A DNA stretch of 56,061 bases from the NCBI GenBank assembly GCA_030536355.1, contig JAUNQD010000009.1, positions 1 through 56,061 on the forward strand, in the 5' to 3' direction. The position numbers and the translations under genes are program-made. Below the pieces are notes generated by a model. It was not told where the DNA came from, made no database searches, and worked only from the letters and a program-made list of their open reading frames with translations. Below, piece by piece: positions 44,008 to 53,585 of this stretch; within the stretch, counting starts at the first letter, position 1; the number at the start of each line of letters is the position of its first letter. This DNA is from Bacillota bacterium (GTDB lineage: Bacteria > Bacillota > Clostridia > Peptostreptococcales > Anaerovoracaceae).

Positions 44008-45018
44008 ATGGGATTACTTTTATTGTATTGGAGTTTCATGCTGGCAGCATATATCATCGCTGCCAAGAACAGACATAGAGAAGAAAAACTCGCTTTCGTT
44101 CAGAAGGCATTGATGCCTGTAGTATATATTCTTGTGCTTATAATGGGGCTGAGAATGGGCGTCAACGAACAGGTGACTTCAAATCTCGGAACTATAGGCG
44201 TTCAGTCACTTATCATAACGGTTTTCGCTGTAGTAGGAAGCATGATATTCATAACCGGTGTGCGAAAAATAATGGGTATGGATAAATACGGTAATCTCAA
44301 GACTAAGGTGGGATCAAAGGCTGATGCTGAAGAAGATAAAGCCATAGAAAGTACTATAGGCGATGAACAGAAATTAAGCAAGTCCGATATCCTGAGCACC
44401 TGTATCATATTGGGGCTCGTTGTTGTCGGCATGCTGATCGGATATTTTGTGATCGCAGGAATGATGCCTCAGACCCTGGATGAGTTCGATGTGATCTCAG
44501 GACATTCACTGACAGTATTCTTATGCTGCCTGCTGTTCTGCGTAGGCTTCGATCTGGGAATGCAGGGAACTGTTATTTCAAGCATAAAAGAAGTGGGCGT
44601 GCGAGCACTGGCATTCCCGTTCGCGGCAGTCATTGGAAGTATCATTATAGGCACTGCAGCGTCAATGTTCTTCGGATTCACCATGAGGGAAGGAATTGCT
44701 ATCAGTGCAGGATTCGGCTGGTATACATATGCACCGACAGTTATAGCATCGGCAGGCTCGGAATTCATGGTTGCCTCAGCCGTATCTTTCATGCATAACG
44801 TTATAAGAGAAGTATCGGGCATAGTCCTGATACCGATATTGGCTAAAAAAATAGGATACCTGGAAATGACAGGTATCCCGGGAGTCGCCGCTATGGACGT
44901 GTGCATGCCTATCGTAGAAAGATCATGCAGACATGACACCGTAGTATATTCATTTGCCGTAGGCCTTTTGATGTGCATAGTGACATCACTTCTGGTGCCT
45001 TTGGCAATGGGCGTTTGA
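44008..45018 (+). CDS. lysO: LysO-family lysine exporter
   Basis: 336 residues with about eight membrane segments in two halves joined by a charged cytoplasmic linker (KTKVGSKADAEEDKAIES). The C-terminal half shows the DUF340/LysO blocks ALAFPFAAVIGSI, AISAGFGWYTYAPTV, FMHNVIREVSGIVL and CMPIVERSCRHDTV. LysO exports L-lysine and thialysine. No lysine riboswitch is visible upstream. Confidence 0.9.
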   Translation: MGLLLLYWSFMLAAYIIAAKNRHREEKLAFVQKALMPVVYILVLIMGLRMGVNEQVTSNLGTIGVQSLIITVFAVVGSMIFITGVRKIMGMDKYGNLKTKVGSKADAEEDKAIESTIGDEQKLSKSDILSTCIILGLVVVGMLIGYFVIAGMMPQTLDEFDVISGHSLTVFLCCLLFCVGFDLGMQGTVISSIKEVGVRALAFPFAAVIGSIIIGTAASMFFGFTMREGIAISAGFGWYTYAPTVIASAGSEFMVASAVSFMHNVIREVSGIVLIPILAKKIGYLEMTGIPGVAAMDVCMPIVERSCRHDTVVYSFAVGLLMCIVTSLLVPLAMGV

Positions 45019-45030
45019 TACAAAGTGCAT

Positions 45031-45065
45031 CAAAGAAAAATCTGTTACGCATCAGCGTAACAGAT
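45031..45065 (-). terminator. Methyltransferase terminator overlapping its own stop codon
   Basis: On the minus strand the 11-bp stem (45065-45055 with 45050-45040) has the TGA stop in its four-base loop and ends in TTTTTCTTT. The 5' arm encodes the last residues (DLLR). Confidence 0.88.
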
Positions 45066-46200
45066 CTATAGTCGGACTGACATTATAGTATTTTTTAAGA
45101 GCTTCGTATTCCTGCGAAGCTTTTTCTTTTGCTGCAGGGTTTTCCTTATCGAGAAGCACCGCTTTTATCATAACGTTTTTAGCCGTATGTTCCAGCGAGG
45201 TGAACTCGATCATATTGACATCGTAACCGGCAGCTTCAAGTTTCAAACCTCTAAGGCTGTTGGTGAGGAGTTCAGTGAACTTATCTTTGATTATGCCGTG
45301 TTTCAGCATCGGCTGATTTATATCGTTTTCGATCTGTGAAAACAGCTCATGCTGACAGCAAGGAACGCTTAAGATGACCTTGCTGTGCCATTTCACTGCA
45401 TTTATAAGGGCAAAGTCGGTAGCAGTATCACATGCGTGGAGTGTTACTACCATATCGGCTCCTGTGCTTACGAAATCGGCAATATCTCCTGTCAGGAATG
45501 TCAGTTCATCGTAGCCCAGCTTTTTGGCTGTTTCGTTACAGAAACGTATAACGTCCTCTTTCAGATCAAGCCCGATTATTTCAACATCTCTGCCTCTTAC
45601 CAGCTTGAGGTAGTAATATAATGCAAAGGTCAGGTAGCTCTTGCCGCAGCCGAAGTCGATGATTCGAAGTGTTCCTTCTTTAGGAAGTGCATCGAAAGAA
45701 TCATCTGCGATCTCAAGGTATCTGTTGATCTGCCTGAACTTAGAATAGTGCTTTTTGAAAACCTTGCCTTCGGCAGACATGACGCCAAGCTCGATAAGGA
45801 AATCACAAGGCGTACCGTCTTCTATGATGTACTGTTTTTTCTTATCGTGAGACAGGTCTCCGCCCTTTCGGTGAGATGCCTGTCTTGTGATTTTAGGTCT
45901 ATCAGGCTTGGAGGCCAGGATCTGGATGTCTTCATCTTCAGTCAAAATATTTATCTGTTTAAAATCGTTTTCTATGATATTACATGCGAAGTCTATCCCT
46001 TCGTAATAAGGGATGTTCTGATGAGTAACTTTTTTATCATAATGAAACTCCGCCTGGTACATGTATTCGCCTTTTATGGATACAGGTCTCAGCGTGACTT
46101 TCTTGTATTCTATGGACTTTCTTCTTTTCCCTGCGAAGATGACTTTTATAAGCTTGCCGCTGTCAAAACAAGAGCAGAGTGTATATGTGATCTTTTCCAT
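45052..46200 (-). CDS. SAM-dependent methyltransferase (METTL25-like fold)
   Basis: 382 residues. An N-terminal beta-rich part of about 170 residues is followed by a class I methyltransferase: RIIDFGCGKSYLTFALYYYL (SAM loop), EIIGLDLKEDVI, and VVTLHACDTATD and SVPCCQHEL, a His/Cys pattern seen in METTL25/Trm13-like enzymes. A nucleic-acid substrate is plausible but not shown. AAAGGCGG precedes the ATG. Confidence 0.85.
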   Translation of the reverse strand: MEKITYTLCSCFDSGKLIKVIFAGKRRKSIEYKKVTLRPVSIKGEYMYQAEFHYDKKVTHQNIPYYEGIDFACNIIENDFKQINILTEDEDIQILASKPDRPKITRQASHRKGGDLSHDKKKQYIIEDGTPCDFLIELGVMSAEGKVFKKHYSKFRQINRYLEIADDSFDALPKEGTLRIIDFGCGKSYLTFALYYYLKLVRGRDVEIIGLDLKEDVIRFCNETAKKLGYDELTFLTGDIADFVSTGADMVVTLHACDTATDFALINAVKWHSKVILSVPCCQHELFSQIENDINQPMLKHGIIKDKFTELLTNSLRGLKLEAAGYDVNMIEFTSLEHTAKNVMIKAVLLDKENPAAKEKASQEYEALKKYYNVSPTIDLLR

Positions 46201-46263
46201 ATTGACCGCCTTTCTTTAACTGCAAGTATATTATCACATAAGGCGATACAAGTACAAGGATTC

Positions 46264-46812
46264 TTATGCAGGCTCCACAAACGGTATGCCGAAATACTCG
46301 GTAAGTGACAGGACGAGGTTTCTTGCGATCAGATCGATATTGTTGATGATCCAAAGTGCATCTTCCAGGTTGTCATGGTAAGCAAGTTCTATGAGATTAG
46401 ATGGTGCTCGGGTGAGACGCAGCTCAGCCAAAGTAGTAGTGGGTACAGCACGGACTAGAGATGGGTCGGGGTAAATGGCTTTCAAATTGTTTACGAAGAT
46501 ATCTGCCGCACGAAGGCCTTCGGTGCTGGTGGTGTAATAGTAGACATCGGATCCCTGCAGCCGGCCTGCCAGGTTTTCCGGCGAGGCATTGGAGTGGAGG
46601 GCAAGGTGAAAATCGTAATTACCCGCATTGGATAAGTCTATAGCTTGGCGCAGAGTATCATCAGGGTCATTTCTTGTAAATGTGATGCCTGAAGCTATGA
46701 GATAAGGTTCCATGGCATCAGCTACTAAGTTCATGTAGAATTCTTCAGTACCAAGTCCGTTGACATAAGGATTGAATTCCTGGACAGACGGGCTCAAAAA
46801 TAAACTAGGCAT
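46264..46812 (-). CDS. N-acetylmuramoyl-L-alanine amidase (Amidase_3)
   Basis: 182 residues, a stand-alone catalytic domain cutting the MurNAc-L-Ala bond. Zinc ligands: Glu in GTEEFYMN, His in LALHSNA, and catalytic Glu in NLIELAYHDN. The first ligand motif, usually DPGHGG, reads SPSVQEFNPY, with Gln in place of His, as in a clostridial subgroup I recall. There is no signal peptide or wall-binding domain, so it may act in the mother cell or be released by lysis. AAGGAG precedes the ATG. Confidence 0.85.
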   Translation of the reverse strand: MPSLFLSPSVQEFNPYVNGLGTEEFYMNLVADAMEPYLIASGITFTRNDPDDTLRQAIDLSNAGNYDFHLALHSNASPENLAGRLQGSDVYYYTTSTEGLRAADIFVNNLKAIYPDPSLVRAVPTTTLAELRLTRAPSNLIELAYHDNLEDALWIINNIDLIARNLVLSLTEYFGIPFVEPA

Positions 46813-46855
46813 AAAAGTCTCCTTTTTGTTTTAGGATACGCAAGCTATTTGAATT

Positions 46856-46884
46856 TTGACACCGGGCAAGTATTGGTTTATACT
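46856..46884 (+). promoter_or_regulatory. typA promoter
   Basis: TTGACA and TATACT are 17 nt apart, followed by a roughly 65-nt leader containing a small GC-rich hairpin (AAGGCC/GGCTTT). Confidence 0.8.
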
Positions 46885-46955
46885 ATAATGTTGTAATAAA
46901 TATTTTAACAAGAAGGCCCGGGGGCTTTGAATAAATATAGAAAGCAGGCGAAAAA

Positions 46956-48845
46956 ATGGCAGAAAAACAGAAAATAATCAACATAGCAGTCATCGCTCAC
47001 GTAGATGCGGGAAAATCCACATTGGTAGATGCGTTCCTAAATCAGAGCGGAGTTTTCAGAGACAATGAAGCTGTAGTAGACTGCGTTATGGACAGCGATG
47101 ATATCGAACGTGAGAGGGGCATCACCATCTACTCCAAGAATTGCTCAGTAATGCATGATGATGTTAAGATCAATATCGTGGACACTCCGGGACATGCCGA
47201 CTTCTCATCAGAAGTTGAGCGTATCATCAAGACAGTAGATACAGTTATCCTGCTGGTAGATTCCAGCGAAGGGCCTATGCCACAGACAAGATTCGTACTG
47301 AAGAAGTCTCTTGAACAGGGGATAAATCCTATTCTTTTGATCAATAAGATCGACAAGAAGGACGCACGTATAGATGAAGTAGTGGACGAAGTTTATGAAT
47401 TGTTCATGGATCTGGAAGCAAATGATGAGCAGCTGGATTTCCCGATCCTTTATGGTATCGCAAGACAAGGCATCGTAGTTTATGATCCTGAGGATGTAAA
47501 GGGCATCCAGGTGGGAGAAGAGGACAAGAAGATAAAGAAAAGCGCACGCGGCATGAATGGTCTCGATATCACACCGCTGTTTGAGACTATTATCAAGCAT
47601 GCGTCTCCGTATCCTGATCTCAATGATGAACCACTGCAGCTGCAGATCTCAGCATTGGCTTACGATGATTATATCGGAAGACTTGGTATCGGCAGAGTTA
47701 CTAAGGGCATCGTAAAATCAGGAAGCACGATAGCTGTAGCTAAGGAAGATGGCAAGATCGAACAGAGAAAGATAAATCAGGTATTCGTATACAGAGGTCT
47801 GAAGCGTATGGCTGTCGAACAGGCAGAAGCCGGAGACATCGTGGTAGTATCAGGGATATCAGATATTTCCATCGGGGAGACTATCTGCGATCCTTCAAGT
47901 CCTGACCCTCTTCCTATGATAAGCATAGAAGAGCCTACATTGAGCATGTACTTCATGGTCAACAAATCGCCTTTTGCAGGGAAAGTCGGCAAGTTCGTAA
48001 CTTCAAGACATATAAGAGAAAGACTGAATAAAGAACTGGAAGTAAACGTGGGATTGAAGGTGGAAGAAACTGATTCTACCGATAGCTTTAAAGTTTCAGG
48101 AAGAGGAGAACTGCACCTTTCCATCCTTATCGAAAATATGAGAAGGGAAGGATATGAGCTGGCAGTGTCTAAGCCGGAAGTTATCATGAGACGAGGAGAA
48201 AACAATCAGGTACAGGAACCGATCGAAGAAGTAGTGCTCAGCGTACCTGACGAATATTCAGGTTCAGTCATCTCCAAGCTCAATGTGAGAAAAGGTCTCA
48301 TGCAGGAAATGAAGAGCGAGAACGGGTTCACGAGACTTGAATATCTGGTGCCGACTAGAGGTCTTCTCGGATATAGAAGTGAATTCATCAACGATACAAG
48401 AGGTGAAGGCACCATGGTGAGAAGATTCGCCAAGTTCGATGATTTTATGGGTGATATCCCGCAGAGAACGAATGGTGTTGCCATCGCACAGGAAGAAGGT
48501 GTAGCTACACCTTATGCCATCTTCAATATCAGTGAAAGAGTGCAGATGTTTATCGAACCGGGAACTAAGGTCTATGAAGGTATGATCATCGGGATGAATG
48601 CCAGAAGCGAAGACATGGTAGTGAACCCTTGTAAGGCAAAAAAAGCTACTAACATGCGTGCGGCGGGAAGTGATGATAATATCAAGCTGGCACCTGCGAG
48701 AGTGTTCACTCTTGAAGAAGCCCTGGAATTCATCGATGATGACGAACTGGTAGAAATCGTTCCTGACGACATCAGGCTCAGAAAGAAACTGCTGAAGGAA
48801 CTTGAGAGAAGAAGAAGCGGAAGGAACATCAAGACAGAGGAATAG
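46956..48845 (+). CDS. typA: Ribosome-associated GTPase TypA/BipA
   Basis: 629 residues. Translational GTPase: P-loop AHVDAGKS, ERGITI switch I, VDTPGHADF switch II, NKIDKKDA, then EF-G-like domains and the BipA-specific C-terminal domain (LAPARVFTLEEALEFI, DDIRLRKKLL). It binds ribosomes and aids 50S assembly under stress or cold. Normal length. The MscS gene starts 2 nt after its stop. Confidence 0.97.
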   Translation: MAEKQKIINIAVIAHVDAGKSTLVDAFLNQSGVFRDNEAVVDCVMDSDDIERERGITIYSKNCSVMHDDVKINIVDTPGHADFSSEVERIIKTVDTVILLVDSSEGPMPQTRFVLKKSLEQGINPILLINKIDKKDARIDEVVDEVYELFMDLEANDEQLDFPILYGIARQGIVVYDPEDVKGIQVGEEDKKIKKSARGMNGLDITPLFETIIKHASPYPDLNDEPLQLQISALAYDDYIGRLGIGRVTKGIVKSGSTIAVAKEDGKIEQRKINQVFVYRGLKRMAVEQAEAGDIVVVSGISDISIGETICDPSSPDPLPMISIEEPTLSMYFMVNKSPFAGKVGKFVTSRHIRERLNKELEVNVGLKVEETDSTDSFKVSGRGELHLSILIENMRREGYELAVSKPEVIMRRGENNQVQEPIEEVVLSVPDEYSGSVISKLNVRKGLMQEMKSENGFTRLEYLVPTRGLLGYRSEFINDTRGEGTMVRRFAKFDDFMGDIPQRTNGVAIAQEEGVATPYAIFNISERVQMFIEPGTKVYEGMIIGMNARSEDMVVNPCKAKKATNMRAAGSDDNIKLAPARVFTLEEALEFIDDDELVEIVPDDIRLRKKLLKELERRRSGRNIKTEE

Positions 48846-48847
48846 GG

Positions 48848-49666
48848 ATGAGCGATTTTAATATTTATTTAGAAACATTGCTGGGATCTGAGAAACTGGC
48901 AGGCTTGGCCGAAACCGGTATAAGGCTGCTGCTGACAGTGATAATCGGGCTTATCGTTATCAAGGTGATCATGAAGATAACTAAGAAGTCTCTTGGTAAA
49001 AGCGGAGCAGATCCTTCAGTATATGCATTTATCAAAAATGCAATTAAAATAGTTTGTGCTATCGTACTGGTTACCATGTGCCTTGGTATATTAGGTATAC
49101 CGATGAGCACAGTAGTTGCAGTCCTCGGTGCCGCAGGTGCTGCCATAGCACTGGCTTTAAGGGACAGCCTTGCCAATGTTGCAGGGGGATTTATGATTAT
49201 CATAACCAAGCCGTTCAGCAAGGATGACTTGATCGATGTTGGTGAGGTCTCGGGAAAGGTAGAGAAGATCGATTTGTTCTTGACGACGCTCAAGACATAC
49301 GATAATAAGACCATAACGATCCCGAACGGTCTGATAAATACATCTATTCTTGTGAATCACAGTAAAGAGAGCAGACGACGTGTAGACTGTACATTCAGTA
49401 TAGGTTACGGTAACGATATAGGTAAGGCGAAAGAAATACTGGCAGCAGTATGTGATGCTTGTCCCGATATTTTCAAGGATCCCGCACCGGTCATCGGTGT
49501 TGCCAATCATGGAGACAGCGCGGTGATCATGGATGTCAAGGCGTGGTGCGAGACGGATGATTACTGGGATGTGAAGTATTTCCTGGAAGAAAACGTCAAG
49601 ATAGCATTCGATGAACATGACATAGAAATACCATATCCTCAGATGGATGTTTTTATAAAAAAATAA
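48848..49666 (+). CDS. MscS-family mechanosensitive channel
   Basis: 272 residues with three membrane helices. The pore helix VVAVLGAAGAAIALALRDSLANVAGGFMII carries the typical Gly/Ala pattern, then the beta domain with KPFSKDDLIDVGEVSGKVEKI and TIPNGLI, and an alpha/beta C-terminus. It releases solutes on osmotic downshock. The ATG is coupled to the typA stop. Confidence 0.94.
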   Translation: MSDFNIYLETLLGSEKLAGLAETGIRLLLTVIIGLIVIKVIMKITKKSLGKSGADPSVYAFIKNAIKIVCAIVLVTMCLGILGIPMSTVVAVLGAAGAAIALALRDSLANVAGGFMIIITKPFSKDDLIDVGEVSGKVEKIDLFLTTLKTYDNKTITIPNGLINTSILVNHSKESRRRVDCTFSIGYGNDIGKAKEILAAVCDACPDIFKDPAPVIGVANHGDSAVIMDVKAWCETDDYWDVKYFLEENVKIAFDEHDIEIPYPQMDVFIKK

Positions 49667-49708
49667 TAAGTGTTCAAAAAGAAAAAAGTGGTAAAAACAA
49701 TACAAAAA

Positions 49709-49717
49709 TGGTATAAT
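49709..49717 (+). promoter_or_regulatory. pyc extended -10 promoter
   Basis: TGG-TATAAT with no clear -35. The surrounding AAAATGGTATAATAT is identical to that at the ZIP gene promoter. Confidence 0.6.
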
Positions 49718-49751
49718 ATCAAAATAACTTTTATGAAAGGAGACTCGGAAT

Positions 49752-52700
49752 ATGGGAGAGATAAGAAAATTTAAGCGAGTGTTAGTGGCTAACCGTGGCG
49801 AGATCGCCATCAGAATATTCAGAGCCTGCAAAGAACTGGGGATCAGAAGTGTAGCAATTTACTCAGAAGAGGATAAAAATACATTATTCAGAACGAAGGC
49901 AGATGAAGCATATCAGGTAGGAAGAGGCAAGTCGCCTGTAGATGCTTACCTTGCTATCGATGAGATCATCGAACTGGCTAAGGCAAAGGGCGTAGACGCC
50001 ATCCATCCGGGATACGGATTTTTGGCAGAGAACGTAGAGTTTGCCAAGGCATGTGAAGCTGCAGGCATCGTATTCATCGGTCCTGACTATGAAATGATGG
50101 ATAACCTGGGAGATAAGGTAAAGTCTAAGATCGTTGCCAACAAGGTCGGAGTACCGACTATCCCTGGCATGACTGAAACCATCCCTTCAGCAGAAGTGGC
50201 TCTGGACTTTGCAGAAAAGTGTGGATATCCTGTGATGCTCAAGGCAGCAGCAGGAGGCGGCGGAAGAGGCATGAGAATAGTAAGAAGCAGAGAAGAAATG
50301 CCTGCTCAGTACGAATCTGCCAAGAGTGAAGCAAAGAAGGCCTTTGGTATCGACGATATTTTCATCGAAAAATATCTTGAAAGGCCTAAGCATATAGAAG
50401 TTCAGATCCTGGGCGACAACTACGGAAATATCGTTCATCTTTATGAACGTGACTGCTCTATCCAGAGAAGACATCAGAAGGTAGTTGAATTCACTCCTGC
50501 TCTTTCTATTACAGAAGAACAGAGACAGAATATCTGCAACGATGCGATCAAGATCGCTAAGGCTGTAGATTACAGAAGTGCCGGAACAGTTGAGTTCCTG
50601 GTAGACCATGAAGGCAATCACTACTTCATCGAAATGAACCCTAGAATACAGGTTGAACATACTGTAACTGAAATGACTACAGGTGTAGATATCGTTCAGT
50701 CACAGATACTCATCGCACAGGGATATACTCTTGATTCATATCAGATAAACATCAAGAGCCAGGATGATATCCAGCCTAGAGGATATGCTATCCAGTGCAG
50801 AGTAACTACAGAAGATCCTATCAACGGATTTGCTCCTGACACAGGTACTATCACTAAGTATACAAGTGCCGGCGGATACGGCATAAGACTTGACGCAGGT
50901 AATGCAGTTGCAAATTCACAGATATCACCTTACTATGATAGCTTGCTGGTTAAAGTAACAGCATGGGCGAGAACTTTCTCCGATGCTACAAACAAAGCAA
51001 GAAGAGCCATCAAAGAAACAAAGGTAAAGGGCGTCAAGACCAACAGAGCATTCCTGCTGAACGTTCTCAACCACCCAACTTTCAAGGCAGGTAACTGTGA
51101 TACAGGCTTCATTGAAGACAATCCTGAACTGCTGAACATCATGGCTAAGCAGGATAAGGAGCTGAAGGTGCTCACATTCCTTGGCGAACAGTATGTCAAC
51201 GGAAACAAGGGCATCAAGCCTCAGTTCGACGTTCCTGTATACCCTAGGATCAAGCCTGAACAGGTGAATTCACTGTCAGGTACGAAGCAGATCCTGGATG
51301 AAAAGGGACCTAAGGGAGTAGTTGACTGGGTAAAAGATCAGAAGAAGCTGCTGATCACAGATACTACTATGAGAGACGCACAGCAGTCACTTATGGCTAC
51401 TCGTGTAAGAACAGTTGATATGGAAAAGATCGCACCTGCCGTAGCACTGTATGGTAAGAATCTGTTCTCACTGGAAATGTGGGGCGGAGCGACATTCGAT
51501 ACAGCATACAGATTCCTTAAGGAATCGCCATGGGAAAGACTCCAGACTCTGAGAGCCAAGATTCCTAACGTTATGTTCCAGATGCTGATCAGAGGAGCTA
51601 ACGCGGTAGGATACAAGAATTATCCTGATAACGTTATCAGAAGATTCGTCAAGGAATCAGCAGAATCGGGAATCGATGTATTCAGGATCTTTGACTCACT
51701 GAACTGGATCCAGGGCATGGAAGTAGCACTGGATGAAACTCTTAACCAGGGCAAGATCGCAGAAGCCTGCATCTGCTACACAGGAGATATCCTGGATGAA
51801 AGCAGAGATAAATATAATCTCGAGTACTATGTGAGAATGGCTAAGGAACTGGAAAAACGCGGCACTCATATACTGGGTATAAAGGACATGTCAGGTCTCA
51901 TCAAGCCTATGGCAGCTAAGAAGCTGATCGAAGCGCTGAAGAATGAGATTTCTATCCCTATCCATCTGCATACTCATGACACAAGCGGCAACGGCGTAGC
52001 TACCCTGATGATGGCTGCAAATGCAGGCGTAGATATTATCGACGGAGCATTCAACAGTATGTCCGGACTTACAAGCCAGCCTGCCTTAAACTCCATCGTT
52101 GCGGCAATGGAAAGTACAGAAAGAGATACAGGTATCGATCTGGATGGTATCCAGGAAATTTCAGATTACTGGGCAGCAGTAAGACCTGTTTATAAGCATT
52201 TCGAATCGGATATGATGACAGGTTCTGCTGAGATCTATAAGTATGAAATGCCGGGAGGACAGTACTCCAACCTGAAGTCTCAGGTAGAAAGCTTCGGTCT
52301 TGGACATAAGTTCAAGGATGTTAAGGATATGTATAAGACTGTTAATGAAATGCTGGGTGATATCGTTAAGGTAACTCCATCATCAAAGGCAGTTGGAGAT
52401 ATGGCTATCTTCATGGTGCAGAATGATCTGGATGCTGAAAACATCTATGAAAAGGCTGCAGATATCGACTTCCCTGATTCAATAGTTTCATATTTCGAAG
52501 GAATGATGGGCCAGCCTGAAGGTGGATTCCCTGAAAGACTGCAGAAATTGGTTCTCCACGGTAAAGAGCCTATCACTTGCAGACCGGGAGAACTGCTTCC
52601 TGATGAAGATTTCGATGGCATCAAGGAGATGCTGAAAGAAAAGCATGGCCTTGAAGGAGACGAAAAGGAAGCACTGAGCTATGCCCTTTATCCTAAGGTA

Positions 52701-53198
52701 TTCGAAGATTATCTCAAGAGCCTTGAGACTGAAGGAAACTTCAGACTGATGGGCAGTGATATTTTCTTCCACGGTCTGTCAATGGGAGAAACTTGTGAAG
52801 TCAAGATCAAGGAAGGTAAAGAACTTGTCATCAGACTTGCTGATATGAGTGAAGCTGACGAAGAAGGCTTCAGAAATGTTATCTTCGAAGTGAACGGCAA
52901 CAGAACTGCTGTCAAGATCAAGGACCAGGCCGCAAATATGGCAGGAACTGCTTCTCAGACAGTTTTCGCTGATCCTGATGATCCATCAGAAGTAGGTGCC
53001 AACATCCCGGGAACTATCCTGAAGGTGCTTGTAGCTGAAGGCGATGCAGTTGAAGAAAAGCAGCCTATCGCAGTTATCGAAGCTATGAAGATGGAAACTA
53101 ATATCCTGGCTTCTGTCAAGGGCACTGTAGGAAAGATCCATGTGAAGGAAGGTCAGCAGGTGAAGGCAGGAGAACTGATAGCTAAGATCAATGAATAA
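49752..53198 (+). CDS. pyc: Pyruvate carboxylase
   Basis: 1148 residues, single-chain. Biotin carboxylase (1-about 450: LVANRGEIAIRIFRA, KAAAGGGGRGMRIV, EMNPRIQVEHTVTE). Carboxyltransferase (about 530-810: DTTMRDAQQSLMATRVRT, LHTHDTSGNG). Biotin carrier with biotinylated Lys 1113 in EAMKMETN. It converts pyruvate to oxaloacetate, feeding citrate synthase and aspartate synthesis. AAAGGAG precedes the ATG. Codon use is strongly biased as in ileS, implying high expression. Confidence 0.97.
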   Translation: MGEIRKFKRVLVANRGEIAIRIFRACKELGIRSVAIYSEEDKNTLFRTKADEAYQVGRGKSPVDAYLAIDEIIELAKAKGVDAIHPGYGFLAENVEFAKACEAAGIVFIGPDYEMMDNLGDKVKSKIVANKVGVPTIPGMTETIPSAEVALDFAEKCGYPVMLKAAAGGGGRGMRIVRSREEMPAQYESAKSEAKKAFGIDDIFIEKYLERPKHIEVQILGDNYGNIVHLYERDCSIQRRHQKVVEFTPALSITEEQRQNICNDAIKIAKAVDYRSAGTVEFLVDHEGNHYFIEMNPRIQVEHTVTEMTTGVDIVQSQILIAQGYTLDSYQINIKSQDDIQPRGYAIQCRVTTEDPINGFAPDTGTITKYTSAGGYGIRLDAGNAVANSQISPYYDSLLVKVTAWARTFSDATNKARRAIKETKVKGVKTNRAFLLNVLNHPTFKAGNCDTGFIEDNPELLNIMAKQDKELKVLTFLGEQYVNGNKGIKPQFDVPVYPRIKPEQVNSLSGTKQILDEKGPKGVVDWVKDQKKLLITDTTMRDAQQSLMATRVRTVDMEKIAPAVALYGKNLFSLEMWGGATFDTAYRFLKESPWERLQTLRAKIPNVMFQMLIRGANAVGYKNYPDNVIRRFVKESAESGIDVFRIFDSLNWIQGMEVALDETLNQGKIAEACICYTGDILDESRDKYNLEYYVRMAKELEKRGTHILGIKDMSGLIKPMAAKKLIEALKNEISIPIHLHTHDTSGNGVATLMMAANAGVDIIDGAFNSMSGLTSQPALNSIVAAMESTERDTGIDLDGIQEISDYWAAVRPVYKHFESDMMTGSAEIYKYEMPGGQYSNLKSQVESFGLGHKFKDVKDMYKTVNEMLGDIVKVTPSSKAVGDMAIFMVQNDLDAENIYEKAADIDFPDSIVSYFEGMMGQPEGGFPERLQKLVLHGKEPITCRPGELLPDEDFDGIKEMLKEKHGLEGDEKEALSYALYPKVFEDYLKSLETEGNFRLMGSDIFFHGLSMGETCEVKIKEGKELVIRLADMSEADEEGFRNVIFEVNGNRTAVKIKDQAANMAGTASQTVFADPDDPSEVGANIPGTILKVLVAEGDAVEEKQPIAVIEAMKMETNILASVKGTVGKIHVKEGQQVKAGELIAKINE

Positions 53199-53247
53199 AA
53201 GCGGTAACAGCTGAAATAGTATTATTTGAAACAAGGAGGCGTTTGTT

Positions 53248-53493
53248 ATGAACGGTTTGATCGGTAAATTCTTATATTTCTGGATGTTTATAATCGGAGC
53301 ATTGATAATCCTGAAGTTTACAGGATATGCTGATGATAATAGAACTATGTTGATCACATTAGGTGCTATCGCACTTGTATACATAGTATGGAATGTGTTC
53401 AGAGAGATGGGTAAGAAGAAAAAAGCCGAGAAAGCCGCAACATACAAACAGCCTGTCAAGAAAGGAACTTCCAATAAGAAGAGAAAAAGATAG
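53248..53493 (+). CDS. Small two-helix membrane protein
   Basis: 81 residues: two hydrophobic segments (about 8-24 and 33-50) joined by TGYADDNRT, then a very basic tail of about 30 residues ending KRKR. Not recognised. AAGGAGG precedes the ATG. It lies between pyc and the germination genes; the hairpin before the GerA-type gene ends its transcript. Confidence 0.75.
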   Translation: MNGLIGKFLYFWMFIIGALIILKFTGYADDNRTMLITLGAIALVYIVWNVFREMGKKKKAEKAATYKQPVKKGTSNKKRKR

Positions 53494-53501
53494 TTCCCTT
53501 T

Positions 53502-53510
53502 TGATATAAT
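53502..53510 (+). promoter_or_regulatory. Extended -10 just upstream of the gerA-like leader hairpin
   Basis: TG-A-TATAAT lies so that transcription would begin at about 53517, right before the hairpin. No -35 is seen. Confidence 0.45.
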
Positions 53511-53521
53511 GACTATATGAT

Positions 53522-53584
53522 AAAGACCTCGCATAATTTGATGGTAGATGCAGAAAATAATACCAAAAATATGCGAGGTTTTTT
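53522..53584 (+). terminator. Hairpin with U-tract directly before the gerA-like start
   Basis: Stem 53522-53535 with 53570-53583 (14 bp, one G-T pair; core ACCTCGCATA/TATGCGAGGT). The 34-nt loop is followed by T's and ATG at 53586. GCGAGG in the 3' arm is the only ribosome-site candidate. GCATA (53531-53535), 17 nt, GAAAATA (53553-53559) resembles a sigma-F/G promoter partly inside the loop. Confidence 0.75.
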
Positions 53585-53585
53585 A

